64,000 bases of DNA from Phyllobacterium sp. OV277 (GCF_900104355.1 NZ_FNIY01000012.1:1-64000), one strand, 5' to 3'; positions 17,409 to 27,095 are shown, counted from the stretch's first letter. Notes: generated by a model not told the origin, from the sequence alone. Program-made: numbers and translations.

Positions 17409-18557
17409 TTAGTCCGGCAACTCGGACCTGATAAGAGCAGGCGCGGTATTCTTGAGTAACGCAACCAATTGGCTTTGCTGATGCGTGCCGGTCTTGTGAA
17501 ACAGCCGCTCCACATAAGCGCGCGCCGTGGAGTTCTTTAGGTTTGTCATCTTTGCTGCGTCTTTCAGCGAAAGACCTGACGCAATCAGACAAGCCAATCT
17601 GGCTTCGGATGGGGTCAGCTTGAAAACAGCGCGGATATGTTCGTTCAGACCTTCCGAATTCGCCATATGTATTTTCTTCATGACGACAGTCGCGCAGTAT
17701 CCCCTAGTGCCCGTTGGGAAGGACGCATCGAACGCTGGCGCAACTTCCAGAACACAGTCTGCTCCCGCCGCGGTTTCCGAGCTTTTTTCCAATACGATTC
17801 GTCCTTCTGAGCCGGTTGTCCCGCCACCCACGCCGTACCCACAGGCTTCAGCAATCAGTTTTCGCAGTGGACGAAGAATATCGGGCTTGGCTGCAAGAAA
17901 TCCATCTCGTAGCGTCAAGGCTGTCTCGTCGGTTGTGAGCCAGGCTTTGGCAATATCATTGATTTCAAGAATGCGCAGGTCTGGAGTAACCAGCATTATG
18001 CCGAAAGACAGACGTGAAAATGTAGAACGCAATGCGTTCGCGACTTTTATCTGCTTGTTAATCAGGCTTGCCCGTTCGAAATGCGGAACCAGCAGCTCAA
18101 AAATTTCAACATCCTTGTAGTTGCATGTGTTGGGTTTGGCATTACGCTTTATATCAATCAGCATTGCATTGTCAGTTGTACGGTCATCGTATGATCTATC
18201 ATGGGGATTGTGCGATTTTACCCGCGTCTTGCCAAAGTCGCGGCGGCTATATTGGCTGATATCAAAGATGTTCGTGCCGGAGGAGAGTTTCTCGGAGCCT
18301 CTGGCGAAAGAAAAATTGCTGGCGGCTTGAGACTGATCCAGACCATCGCCGTAATTCGGGAAATAGCCATGGCCCGGATTGGCTGAAAATGCATTGCTTG
18401 CCAGCTTGTAAATGGAGTGATTGGTGACTGGTATGCTGGGGCTGTCCAGAAATTCGCGTATCGTCTTGACCGCAGGATTCCATTGTTCAGGATTGTGGGC
18501 AGCCTGATAAATCAGGCCAATCAGTTCAGTAACCTGCGCAAGCGTCGGTTCTATCAT
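17409..18557 (-). CDS. LuxR-type transcriptional regulator
   Basis: 382 residues with a C-terminal LuxR/GerE helix-turn-helix (LTPSEARLACLIASGLSLKD, then an AKMTNLKNSTARAYVERLFHKTG helix pair). The middle (residues about 190-290) looks like a PAS-type ligand domain (GIMLVTPDLRILEINDIAKA). The N-terminal 180 residues are of unknown fold. It is not a close copy of the LuxR gene facing it. AAGGAT precedes the ATG at 18557. The target is unknown; it may belong to either flank. Confidence 0.78.
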   Translation of the reverse strand: MIEPTLAQVTELIGLIYQAAHNPEQWNPAVKTIREFLDSPSIPVTNHSIYKLASNAFSANPGHGYFPNYGDGLDQSQAASNFSFARGSEKLSSGTNIFDISQYSRRDFGKTRVKSHNPHDRSYDDRTTDNAMLIDIKRNAKPNTCNYKDVEIFELLVPHFERASLINKQIKVANALRSTFSRLSFGIMLVTPDLRILEINDIAKAWLTTDETALTLRDGFLAAKPDILRPLRKLIAEACGYGVGGGTTGSEGRIVLEKSSETAAGADCVLEVAPAFDASFPTGTRGYCATVVMKKIHMANSEGLNEHIRAVFKLTPSEARLACLIASGLSLKDAAKMTNLKNSTARAYVERLFHKTGTHQQSQLVALLKNTAPALIRSELPD

Positions 18558-18595
18558 GCCAAATCCTTCTGACGGCTAATTCTGTTTGGTGCGCT

Positions 18596-18616
18596 AAACC
18601 TGCTGGCATCCGTTGG
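18596..18616. repeat. Shared motif, copy 1
   Basis: AAACCTGCTGGCA then TCCGTTGG. An almost identical element (one substitution, one inserted base) is at 20451-20472. Both lie upstream of a LysR gene, this one about 110 bases before the LysR start at 18725. A shared regulator site or a short interspersed element is possible. Confidence 0.4.
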
Positions 18617-18724
18617 AAAAGCGCACCCAACTTTGACATCCAGAGAGGTTGGAACTTAAGCTGAAATTTCAGATCAAGAAAATTAATGTTGAAGGTATCT
18701 GACATTATCGTTCATAATGCTTGG

Positions 18725-19579
18725 ATGTCGCGAAATCTGGATATCGACCTTCTCAGAACATTTATGGCGGTTGCTGATCATGGCAGCATGACGGCCGCTG
18801 CAAATGCACGTTACCTAACGCAGAGTGCTGTCAGTCAGCAGATCAAGCGATTTGAGGATATGCTCGGATCGCCCCTTTTTGAACGGAATCGCCGTGGTCT
18901 TCGACTGACACCCCCAGGCGAACGACTGCTTACCAAGGCACGGCGTATTCTGGCGCTTAATGATGATATCTGGTCGGAGATGACAGCGGATGCTCTGCAG
19001 GGAAAAGTCAGGCTTGGTTTGCCCTATGATCTCGTCAGCGTCATCACCGTGCCGGTTCTGAAAGCTTATGCCGAAGCTTATCCGCTCGTCGAAGTGTCTT
19101 TGATGTGCGCGTCTTCACCTGAATTAACGACTGCGCTGGACAGGCGGGAGGTCGATCTTGTCCTTCTCGAAGAGGAAGTCGATTCAGATCAGGCTGAATA
19201 CTCGCGTGTGGAGCAGCTTGTCTGGATCGGTGCCAGAAATGGCGGAGCGCATTTGAAGACACCCCTGCCTGTATCGATGGTCGCTGAAACCTGTGCGTTC
19301 CGCCCCGCGGTTCTTTCTGCACTCGGGTATCAGGCGCGACCGTGGAGAACAGTCTTCGAGAACGGTAATATTGAGGCGACCATGGCCATGGTGCGGGCTG
19401 ACCTTGCTATCACAGCATTGTTGACCAGTACGGTTCCGGCGGATCTTCGCATATTGACAGTCGATGACGGCCTTCCTGATCTGCCCCAGTTTTCTATCGG
19501 TCTGCATATAGCGAAAGGCAGTGTAACGTCGCCCGTATCAGAAATGGCGAAGTATATTCGCGCTGGCTTGACCGGTTGA
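18725..19579 (+). CDS. LysR family transcriptional regulator
   Basis: 284 residues from the ATG at 18725, which places the DNA-binding domain (LLRTFMAVADHGSMTAAANA, with LTQSAVSQQIKRFE) at the usual distance from the N-terminus; an ATG at 18686 would add 13 residues and cannot be excluded. The effector domain is of normal length. It lies divergent from the second LuxR-type gene and 93 bases upstream of the ProC-like reductase on the same strand. Its target may be that reductase. Confidence 0.82.
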   Translation: MSRNLDIDLLRTFMAVADHGSMTAAANARYLTQSAVSQQIKRFEDMLGSPLFERNRRGLRLTPPGERLLTKARRILALNDDIWSEMTADALQGKVRLGLPYDLVSVITVPVLKAYAEAYPLVEVSLMCASSPELTTALDRREVDLVLLEEEVDSDQAEYSRVEQLVWIGARNGGAHLKTPLPVSMVAETCAFRPAVLSALGYQARPWRTVFENGNIEATMAMVRADLAITALLTSTVPADLRILTVDDGLPDLPQFSIGLHIAKGSVTSPVSEMAKYIRAGLTG

Positions 19580-19672
19580 GTTGGCATCTGCCTACCTGTT
19601 TCAAAGCGTTTGCAAAGCTCGGCGACTGGATTGCATTATGATAGATGGGATACGTCAACACTGCGGGGAATG

Positions 19673-20443
19673 ATGAAGTTAGGTTTTGTAGGATCTGGTG
19701 CGATCACCGAGGCAGTTATCACTGGCTTGATGAAATCAAGATCGGATATCAGTGCTGTCGTGGTTTCGCCGCGCAGTGCGCACATCGCATCCCGGCTGGC
19801 AGCGAAATTTCCCATCGTGCGCATGGGAATGGACAATCAGGATGTGATTGACAGCGCTGATATCGTGTTTCTTGCAATAAGACCGCAAATTGCCGAAGAA
19901 GTGATAGCCGAGCTTAGATTTCGCGAACATATGCAGGTCGTGAGCTTTATTGCTGCCGTCCAAATCGAGACACTCGCCAGCTGGATCAAGGTACCAGTCA
20001 CGATTACCCGGACAATCCCGCTGCCATTCGTGGCTGAGTTACAGGGCGCGACGGCAATCTATCCGCCCAACGACCTGATCGCTGACCTGTTTTCCCCGCT
20101 TGGCGTTGCAGTTCAAGCAAAAGACCTCAAGCAGTACAATCTTTTTGGGGCAGCGAGTGCGCTGATGGCCACGTATTTTGGGTTGTTGGAAACAAGCGCC
20201 CGTTGGCTTGAAGCGGAAGGAATGTCCTATGATGAGGCGAGCAGCTATTTAAGACAGCTGTTTGGCGGACTGTCCCATGTAACGGGCGCATCGCAGGCGC
20301 AATCATTCGAGGAAATGGCGTCTGAGTTTTCGACAAAGGGCGGTCTCAACGAGCAGGTGTTCACCGAATTTACCGACAATGGTGGAACAAAGGCTCTGAC
20401 ACTCGCTCTTGAATCCGTACTCAGGCGCATTGAACAGAGGTGA
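19673..20443 (+). CDS. Pyrroline-5-carboxylate reductase-like NAD(P)-dependent oxidoreductase
   Basis: 256 residues. It begins MKLGFVGSGAITEAVITG, a Rossmann dinucleotide-binding motif of the ProC family, and the middle has ITRTIPLPFVAELQGATAIY, like the conserved proline-rich segment of P5C reductases. The C-terminal helical half (FGGLSHVTGASQAQSFEEMA) corresponds to the dimerisation domain. P5C reductases make proline; the divergent sequence and a location among catabolic genes suggest a related imine or keto reductase. The ATG at 19673 has GGGG nearby; 19670 is the alternative. Probably it shares an operon with the LysR upstream. Confidence 0.75.
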   Translation: MKLGFVGSGAITEAVITGLMKSRSDISAVVVSPRSAHIASRLAAKFPIVRMGMDNQDVIDSADIVFLAIRPQIAEEVIAELRFREHMQVVSFIAAVQIETLASWIKVPVTITRTIPLPFVAELQGATAIYPPNDLIADLFSPLGVAVQAKDLKQYNLFGAASALMATYFGLLETSARWLEAEGMSYDEASSYLRQLFGGLSHVTGASQAQSFEEMASEFSTKGGLNEQVFTEFTDNGGTKALTLALESVLRRIEQR

Positions 20444-20450
20444 TTGAGCG

Positions 20451-20472
20451 AAACCTGTTGGCAGTCCGTTGG
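20451..20472. repeat. Shared motif, copy 2
   Basis: AAACCTGTTGGCA, an extra G, then TCCGTTGG: the second copy of the element at 18596-18616. It sits about 80 bases upstream of the LysR gene at 20551. Confidence 0.4.
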
Positions 20473-20550
20473 TCGTCTCCCTTTGCTGATATGAGGTGTG
20501 CCGCGTCTTTTTCTACCAGGGCTTAGCTACCCAAATTGGAGACTATCGGT

Positions 20551-21486
20551 ATGAACACGCGATTTCTGGAAGCATTCGTGTGGGTGGCGCGACTGGGCAG
20601 TTTCCGTAGTGCGGCTGACCGGCTCAATATGACACAAAGCGCCATTTCCAGCCGTATCGCCTCACTCGAAAGCGAGTTCGGAAAACGCCTGTTCGACCGC
20701 GAAGTTCGCGAAGTTCGCATTACAACCGCAGGACGCATGTTGCTCGACTATGCGGAGCGCATCTTGGATCTCTCCCGTGAGATGAATGGGGCATTGGCGC
20801 CCGGTGCCAAGCTAACCGGTACCGTACGCATTGGTGCTGTCGAAACCATTCTCTACACTTGGCTCATCCCATTTCTGGAGCGTGTACGTCAGGCGCATGG
20901 GGAACTGGAAATCGAACTGACTGCGGAGCCGACGATCCGGCTGCACGAACAGTTGCGGCGAGGGCAGCTTGATATTGCCTTGCAGACCAATGCCATTCTG
21001 GGTGACGGAATTCTCAATCAGCGGATGGGAACGATGCCGATGGCGTGGATCGGCAGGCCCGATGACGATTGGGGCGACGGAAGTCCATTGCCTATTGCAC
21101 GATTTGTCCAACGGCCAGCCATAACAATGTCACGGGGATCGCAGCCTCACGACGCACTTTTGCAGGCTTGCCGGGATGCCGGGATTCAACCCAAACGCGT
21201 GCATTGCGTAAGCTCACTTGCTGCAATATCGCGTTTGGTGAGTGCAGGTTTCGGTGCGGCACTTGTGCCTTTGGCGCCTTTCCGTGACGAACTGTCTGCA
21301 GGACGATTGGTTGTTATCCCATGCGCCACCCGCATGGTTCAACTGCATCTTATGGCCAGCCTTATGACAGACCCGAGTAGTCAGACAGTCGAGGTCATCG
21401 GCGCCATGGCGCGGCAGGAGGCTGCGCAGTATGCGCTCAGTGTAGGCCCTGACTTCGCTATCCCCGGACCCGAGGAAAGCAGATAG
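20551..21486 (+). CDS. LysR family transcriptional regulator
   Basis: 311 residues. The helix-turn-helix is in FRSAADRLNMTQSAISSRIA near residues 17-36, followed by the linker helix and a substrate-binding-like effector domain (GTVRIGAVETILYTWLIPFL). GGAG lies about 9 bases before the ATG. It precedes, on the same strand, the DUF4286-like, MFS, DUF2848 and amidase genes and most likely controls them. Confidence 0.85.
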   Translation: MNTRFLEAFVWVARLGSFRSAADRLNMTQSAISSRIASLESEFGKRLFDREVREVRITTAGRMLLDYAERILDLSREMNGALAPGAKLTGTVRIGAVETILYTWLIPFLERVRQAHGELEIELTAEPTIRLHEQLRRGQLDIALQTNAILGDGILNQRMGTMPMAWIGRPDDDWGDGSPLPIARFVQRPAITMSRGSQPHDALLQACRDAGIQPKRVHCVSSLAAISRLVSAGFGAALVPLAPFRDELSAGRLVVIPCATRMVQLHLMASLMTDPSSQTVEVIGAMARQEAAQYALSVGPDFAIPGPEESR

Positions 21487-21666
21487 AAGCTATATAATTC
21501 ATAAGCTTAGCTGTTTTCTTGGCTTTAAAAGATGGTTTGTGGGAGCCGAAAATTGATTGCCCGGCTTCAAACAGTTTTATCGATCACTCGTGATCGGAAA
21601 AACGCGTTTGACCCAAACTCACTTGTTCGTTGTTCTTTACCTCATCATTATGGAGGCATTGATCAA

Positions 21667-22386
21667 ATGACAGGACCAAACACCGCAACGCAGGAAGAGG
21701 CAGTTCCAGCACCGTCGGGTATGCTGTTTGTCTGGTCTGATGTCGACCCTTCGGGCGAAGATGATTATAATCGATGGTATGACCGGGAGCATGTGGAAGA
21801 ACGCGTGCGCATTCCGGGTTTCAGTTCCGGCACACGGTATCAGATTATTGGTGCGGGTCGCCGTTACCTCGGTCTCTACAGAACAACGTCCCTCGATGTT
21901 TTCGCCAGCCCCGCCTACGAGAAAGCCTTCACACGTCAGACCCCATGGTCTGTAACCAATCTGGGCCGGATGATTGATCCGATGCGCCGCGTCTGTTCTG
22001 TGACTGCCGAGACAGGATTTGGAACCGGAGCATATCTGGCGGTTCTGCGGCTTGATCGGTTGCCAACTGAAATGGAAACCGTGGCGCTTCGTGGGGCAGG
22101 GGCAATTGTTCAGGAGCTGCCGGGTGTTATTTCCACGTCGCTTCTTATTCCGGACACGATCAAATCCACGCCATTGCCCAATGAAGCGAGAGATGGACGT
22201 GTTCTCGATCCCATCCTGTTGATTGAGGCCAGCAGTGAAAACGCGGTTCGCGAAGCTGCCGCCAAGGCGAGCAATTTCATCTCACCTGGCACATCCTTGC
22301 AAACGGCGTTCCTTGAGTTGCTGTGGCGACTGCAGGCATCCGACTTGTCGTCACATTTGAGCGACACGCAGACCGTCGCCGCTTAA
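21667..22386 (+). CDS. DUF4286/EthD-like ferredoxin-fold protein
   Basis: 239 residues. The segment DVDPSGEDDYNRWYDREHVE, with a conserved Trp-Tyr-Asp-x-His arrangement, is typical of DUF4286/EthD-like dimeric alpha/beta barrels; a second, weaker half follows. Such proteins often accompany degradation genes, and their reaction is mostly unknown. The ATG at 21667 is supported by GGAG about 10 bases upstream; longer in-frame extensions upstream have no ribosome site. It is 128 bases before the MFS gene on the same strand. Confidence 0.65.
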   Translation: MTGPNTATQEEAVPAPSGMLFVWSDVDPSGEDDYNRWYDREHVEERVRIPGFSSGTRYQIIGAGRRYLGLYRTTSLDVFASPAYEKAFTRQTPWSVTNLGRMIDPMRRVCSVTAETGFGTGAYLAVLRLDRLPTEMETVALRGAGAIVQELPGVISTSLLIPDTIKSTPLPNEARDGRVLDPILLIEASSENAVREAAAKASNFISPGTSLQTAFLELLWRLQASDLSSHLSDTQTVAA

Positions 22387-22514
22387 ACCGCTCACTTTGG
22401 CTCTGGACCAACCAAGAAGGACTAAAACTGAAATGCCTCGCACGCCCATCTTCGCAAGGGCGTGCCCTCCGACGAACAATCTTACCTACAAGAAAAACAA
22501 TAGAGGGGTTACTC

Positions 22515-23831
22515 ATGCAAACTGTAAGCACTGTCGACCACATCCAAGCACCCGCTCATTCCCAAAATCAAACCAAACGGCTGGCCACAGCCAGCATGGT
22601 GGGTACCACGCTTGAGTGGTATGATTTCACCATTTATAACACTATGGCGGCGCTGGTATTCAGCCACCTGTTCTTTCCCAATTTCGATCCGTTGGCAGGA
22701 ACCATCCTCGCCTTTTCGACCTATGCAGTTGGTTATGTGTCGAGGCCCTTGGGCGGCATTATATTTGGTCATCTTGGCGATAAGCTGGGCCGCCGTGCGG
22801 TACTGGTGGCAACATTGATCGCAATGGGCCTGACAACCGCTCTGATGGGTCTGCTTCCAACCTATGCATCAATTGGAGCACTCGCGCCGCTGCTTCTGGT
22901 TGCACTGCGCTTCCTGCAGGGCGTCGCTCTCGGCGGCGAATGGGCAGGGGCTGTTCTGCTCTCGGTGGAGCATGGCAGGCAGGATCGGCGGGGGCTCAAT
23001 GCATCATGGACTCAGGTAGGTCCGTCATTTGGGACATTGCTTGGCACAGGTTTGATTGCAGCGATTACAGCGACGATGTCTGACGAGGCATTCCTGGCCT
23101 GGGGCTGGCGCATTCCTTTCATCGTCAGCCTTGCTCTGGTCACGTTCGGCCTTTGGGTGAGGAGTGGGGTAGGTGAGTCCCCAATGTTTAAGAGCCTAGA
23201 GGAGTCAGCGGCCAAAGCAAAAGCACCCATCAAGGAAGTCCTGAGTCTTCACTGGCGTCGTCTGCTTCTTGCCGGCGGGTCCCGTATCGGGTCTGATGTC
23301 CTGTATGGTTTGATTGTCGTCTTTACGCTGACTTACGTTACGACCGTATTGCATCTGCCGCGCTCAACGGCCCTCGTTGCTGTGCTCATTGGCACTGCCT
23401 GCAACGCCATAGCCGTGCCTTTCTTTGGAGCCTTGTCGGACCGTTGGGGACGGCGCACGGTTTATGGTCTTGGTACAGCTGGCGCTATTGTTTGGGCGTT
23501 TGTGTTTTTTATGCTTCTCGACACGGCGCAACCGCTGATGATCGTTTTAGCTGTCGTTGTCGGATTACTTCTACACGCCGCCATGTACGGGCCACAGGCC
23601 TCCTTCGTGATTGAGCAATTTCCGACCAGAGTTCGCTACAGTGGTTCATCCCTCGCCTATACATTTGCGGGGATTGTCGGTGGTGGTTTTGCGCCCTTGA
23701 TCATCGCGGCATTGTTCCAAAATTATAACCACACCGTCGCAATCTCTCTCTACGTGGCTGGCGCTTTGTGCGTAACGGGTCTTGCCCTGTTGTTTGCCCG
23801 TGAAACAGCACGCAGGCCACTGGAAGACTAA
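22515..23831 (+). CDS. MFS transporter, metabolite:H+ symporter type
   Basis: 438 residues and 12 predicted membrane helices. The start (ASMVGTTLEWYDFTIYNTMA) and the loop 2-3 motif GHLGDKLGRRAVL mark the metabolite/proton symporter (MHS) subfamily that takes up organic acids, betaines or shikimate-like compounds. The start at 22515 has AGAGGGG upstream. It is probably the uptake system for the compound processed by the DUF2848 protein and amidase that follow (42-base gap to the first). The exact substrate is unknown. Confidence 0.87.
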   Translation: MQTVSTVDHIQAPAHSQNQTKRLATASMVGTTLEWYDFTIYNTMAALVFSHLFFPNFDPLAGTILAFSTYAVGYVSRPLGGIIFGHLGDKLGRRAVLVATLIAMGLTTALMGLLPTYASIGALAPLLLVALRFLQGVALGGEWAGAVLLSVEHGRQDRRGLNASWTQVGPSFGTLLGTGLIAAITATMSDEAFLAWGWRIPFIVSLALVTFGLWVRSGVGESPMFKSLEESAAKAKAPIKEVLSLHWRRLLLAGGSRIGSDVLYGLIVVFTLTYVTTVLHLPRSTALVAVLIGTACNAIAVPFFGALSDRWGRRTVYGLGTAGAIVWAFVFFMLLDTAQPLMIVLAVVVGLLLHAAMYGPQASFVIEQFPTRVRYSGSSLAYTFAGIVGGGFAPLIIAALFQNYNHTVAISLYVAGALCVTGLALLFARETARRPLED

Positions 23832-23873
23832 TTGCCCTTTCAACCGGATGATCCAATAAACAGGAGCTTTGTC

Positions 23874-24551
23874 ATGAATGTCCTTTCCTTTGTACTACCT
23901 GACGGCCGAGAGTTGCGTGCTCCAATCAACTCTCTCGTCATTGCGGGCTGGGCGGGACGCAATGTTGCGGCCGTCGAGCACCATATCGAAGAACTCGCGG
24001 TGCTGGGTGTTCCCCGGCCCAGCACCGTGCCACTCTATTATCGGGTCGCGGCAGATCAGTTGACGACCGCCTCTGAAGTTGAGGTCCTCGGGCCTGAAAG
24101 TTCGGGGGAGGCAGAGATCATGATTTTGTCGTTGGACGGAGAACTCTTCGTTGGTCTTGGATCAGACCATACGGATCGCAAGGTGGAAACTTATTCCGTC
24201 GCAGTCTCGAAACAACTTTGTACCAAGCCTGTGGCACGCGCGTTGTGGCGATTTGAAGAGGTGGAAAAGCACTGGGACGAATTACAGCTTCGATCATGGA
24301 TTACGGTTTCTGGTGAACGCGTTCTCTATCAGGAAGGTAGCGTGGCATCGCTGTTGAATCCCGGGGAATTGATCCGCCGTCATACCGAAAACGCACCCCT
24401 GGCGTCCGGAACAGCGATGTTCTGCGGCACCTTGGCAGCGATCGGGGGAATAAGGTCATCAGATCGGTTCGAAATGGAACTGAATGATCCCGTGTTGAAG
24501 CGGACAATCAGGCACACATACAATGCGCACGTCTTACCTATGGTCGCTTGA
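23874..24551 (+). CDS. DUF2848 family protein
   Basis: 225 residues. The central segment LFVGLGSDHTDRKVE and the C-terminal GTAMFCGTLAAIGG match the pattern of DUF2848 proteins, which are related to fumarylacetoacetate hydrolases (GSDHTDR contains possible metal ligands). Function is not established; the context suggests hydrolysis or isomerisation of the imported compound. CAGGAG precedes the ATG at about 8 bases. It lies between the MFS carrier and the amidase. Confidence 0.75.
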   Translation: MNVLSFVLPDGRELRAPINSLVIAGWAGRNVAAVEHHIEELAVLGVPRPSTVPLYYRVAADQLTTASEVEVLGPESSGEAEIMILSLDGELFVGLGSDHTDRKVETYSVAVSKQLCTKPVARALWRFEEVEKHWDELQLRSWITVSGERVLYQEGSVASLLNPGELIRRHTENAPLASGTAMFCGTLAAIGGIRSSDRFEMELNDPVLKRTIRHTYNAHVLPMVA

Positions 24552-24656
24552 AGACGATATTGTGAGAGGCTCCTGCCTAGCTCTCTTCTCCCCTACCCAA
24601 TAAGCTGAAACAATTAGCCGAGCTTATACTCCCACCACCAACACGAGGGGCACATG

Positions 24657-26135
24657 ATGGATAAAGAACGGCGCGCGATCCTTCAGGCAAGTGCTATTGG
24701 CGCAGCCATGGCTGGCGTCAATTCTTTCCTTCCCCATGCGCTCGCGCACAATGCTTCTACATCAGGAAACTCCATGCACGATCGATCGATTACGGACCTT
24801 TCACGCAGCCTTTCAGAGGGCAAAATCACAAGCCGGCAATTGGTTGACGAAGCGTTGGCCGCGATCAATGACCCTAACGGTGAAGGCAAGCCTTCATTCA
24901 TCAAGGTTCATGCCGAGAAGGCGAAGCTCGCGGCTGACGCAATCGATGCAAAGCGCAAGCAAGGTCACAAGCTGCCAGTTCTTGCCGGTATCCCCATATC
25001 CGTGAAGGATTTGTTTGACGAAGCTGGAGAAACGACACTTGGCGGATCAACGGTGTTGATTGGTCAGCCTGCTGCGACGAAGGATTCCGTTGTTGTCCAG
25101 CGTTTGAGAGAGGCGGGGGCTATTATAATTGGCCGTACCAATACGGTCGAATTTGCCTACACAGGTCTTGGCATCAATCCACATTACGGCACTCCCAAAA
25201 ATATCTTCGATCGTGCAACCGGACGCATTCCCGGGGGTTCGACGTCAGGGGGCGCCATTTCCGTAACGGACGGAATGGCGGCCGGTGCGATTGGTACGGA
25301 TACAGGCGGATCACTGCGCATCCCCGCTGCTCTCAATGGCCTTGTCGGCTTCAAGCCGACACAGCGGCGGGTAACACTCGATGGCGTCATGCCGCTTTCA
25401 ACGTCTTTTGACTCCGCAGGTCCAATTGGATGGACCGTAGAAGATTGCATCCTGCTGGACAGCGGCATCGCGGATCAAAAACTGGCAGCCCCCAAAAGTC
25501 TGGCTTTGAAAAATTTGCGGTTTGCTGTGCCGCAGGTTTATTTTCAGAATGACCTTTCGCCTGAAGTGGCAAATGCTTTTCATGCAGCGCTATCGAAATT
25601 GTCAGCCGCAGGCGCAAAAATCGTCGAGCTGCCGATGGCTGAATTTGAGATGACGCCCACAATCAATCCCAAAGGAATGATAACGGCCTCGGAAGCCTAT
25701 GCCTGGCATCGCAAATTCCTGAAGGACGGAGCAGACAAGTACGACCCTCGCGTTCTTGCGCGGATCAAGACTGGTGAAATCATACTGGCCGCCGATTATG
25801 TTGATCTGCAAACATTGAGGCGCCAGTTCATACGCAACGTTAATGCTGCTGCTGCGGGTTATGACGCCATGCTGATGCCGACGACGCCAGATATCGCGCC
25901 GCCCATCGCTGAAGTCATCAAGGACGACGAGACCTATTACCGGATCAATGGACGCATGCTGCGCAATCCATCCGCGGTTAACATCTTCGACGGCTGCGCC
26001 TTGTCGGTCCCATGCCATGAGGCTGGAAACGCACCGGTTGGACTTATGATCGCTGGAATTCAGAATCAGGACCAGCACATCCTGGCTGTCGGACGATCAG
26101 TTGAATCCGTAGTCGGGCCCTCCCGCAGACGGTAA
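24657..26135 (+). CDS. Amidase signature family hydrolase with Tat-type signal
   Basis: 492 residues. Amidase-signature catalytic residues are all visible: Lys117 (ISVKDLF), cis-Ser195 (PGGSTSGG) and nucleophile Ser219 (TDTGGSLRIP), with the usual 24-residue spacing between the serines. The N-terminus (MDKERRAILQ, a hydrophobic stretch, ALAHN near residue 30) resembles a twin-arginine signal, so the enzyme may act in the periplasm. The substrate amide is unknown. The ATG at 24657 is better placed relative to GAGGGG than the ATG at 24654. It is likely co-transcribed with the DUF2848 gene. Confidence 0.85.
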   Translation: MDKERRAILQASAIGAAMAGVNSFLPHALAHNASTSGNSMHDRSITDLSRSLSEGKITSRQLVDEALAAINDPNGEGKPSFIKVHAEKAKLAADAIDAKRKQGHKLPVLAGIPISVKDLFDEAGETTLGGSTVLIGQPAATKDSVVVQRLREAGAIIIGRTNTVEFAYTGLGINPHYGTPKNIFDRATGRIPGGSTSGGAISVTDGMAAGAIGTDTGGSLRIPAALNGLVGFKPTQRRVTLDGVMPLSTSFDSAGPIGWTVEDCILLDSGIADQKLAAPKSLALKNLRFAVPQVYFQNDLSPEVANAFHAALSKLSAAGAKIVELPMAEFEMTPTINPKGMITASEAYAWHRKFLKDGADKYDPRVLARIKTGEIILAADYVDLQTLRRQFIRNVNAAAAGYDAMLMPTTPDIAPPIAEVIKDDETYYRINGRMLRNPSAVNIFDGCALSVPCHEAGNAPVGLMIAGIQNQDQHILAVGRSVESVVGPSRRR

Positions 26136-26186
26136 TACAGTTCTGCAACGGCTCATGCCTGAGTTGCGACCAGTGCCAGATGCCTC

Positions 26187-27095
26187 TCACGGTTTTTGAG
26201 ATGGTGGTATCTGGTGAGCCGCTTGTTGTCGTCCAATCTGCAACATCGCGATGCCGGTGAGAATGAGGATAACAGCTGCCAATTCCAGCCAGCCCACTTT
26301 CTCACCGGCGATCCAGCCGATGAGCAACGCGACAACCGGTGTGATATAGGTCGAGCCTGACGAGGCAATAGCACCGAGTTTTTCCAGTAAAAAATAGTAA
26401 AGCAAAAAGGCAGTTCCGGTTCCTAGAACGCCAAGTCCAACCACAAGGCCGATAGCCGCATGAGAATTCTCTAGTATTCGCCCGATCCCGGAGAAATCAG
26501 TCAGCGGGAGAAGGATAATCAAGGCCAACCCCATTTGCCAGGTGACAAGCGCCAGAGGCCGCAAGCTGAGTGGTGACAGAAAGCGGCGGACGTAAACATA
26601 CGACAATCCAAGGACGATCGCACCTGACAGCATCCATATAACACCTACCAGGTTGACGGGGTTGTTTTCTCCCTCCCAGGGTCTTGTAATCAGAACAATA
26701 CCGACAAAGCCTAAAACGACTCCTATCGCCATTAATCTGTTGAATTTCTCAGTCTGCAGAAACAAGAGCGAGGAGATCGAAGTGAACAAGGCTATCGACC
26801 CGCCCAGCACGCCAGCGATGCCCGAGGGGAGCAACTGTGTACCTTTCACAATCGCAAAATAGTAAAAGGCGGTTGCCGCAACGGACATGACGAAGAAATG
26901 CGGCAGATGGCGCAACTGGCTGCGATCGATCATACCTTTATGCCAAGCCGTGAATGCCAGCGGCAGAAAGCCGAAAAATACTCGCAGAAGGACGATTTGT
27001 TCAGGGCTGATAAGGGCGGCAGCCCATTTCATATAGATGAAATTGGAACCCCAGATTAGTCCGAGCGATATGAACGCAGCATAGGTAAGTATCAT
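26187..27095 (-). CDS. EamA/DMT superfamily transporter
   Basis: 302 residues with ten predicted membrane helices in two EamA repeats. The N-terminus (FISLGLIWGSNFIYMKWA) and the C-terminal half (LGTGTAFLLYYFLLEKLGA) are typical. Members export metabolites such as amino acids or purines. It is divergent from the AraC-type regulator at 27232, which is the likely controller. Confidence 0.85.
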   Translation of the reverse strand: MILTYAAFISLGLIWGSNFIYMKWAAALISPEQIVLLRVFFGFLPLAFTAWHKGMIDRSQLRHLPHFFVMSVAATAFYYFAIVKGTQLLPSGIAGVLGGSIALFTSISSLLFLQTEKFNRLMAIGVVLGFVGIVLITRPWEGENNPVNLVGVIWMLSGAIVLGLSYVYVRRFLSPLSLRPLALVTWQMGLALIILLPLTDFSGIGRILENSHAAIGLVVGLGVLGTGTAFLLYYFLLEKLGAIASSGSTYITPVVALLIGWIAGEKVGWLELAAVILILTGIAMLQIGRQQAAHQIPPSQKP

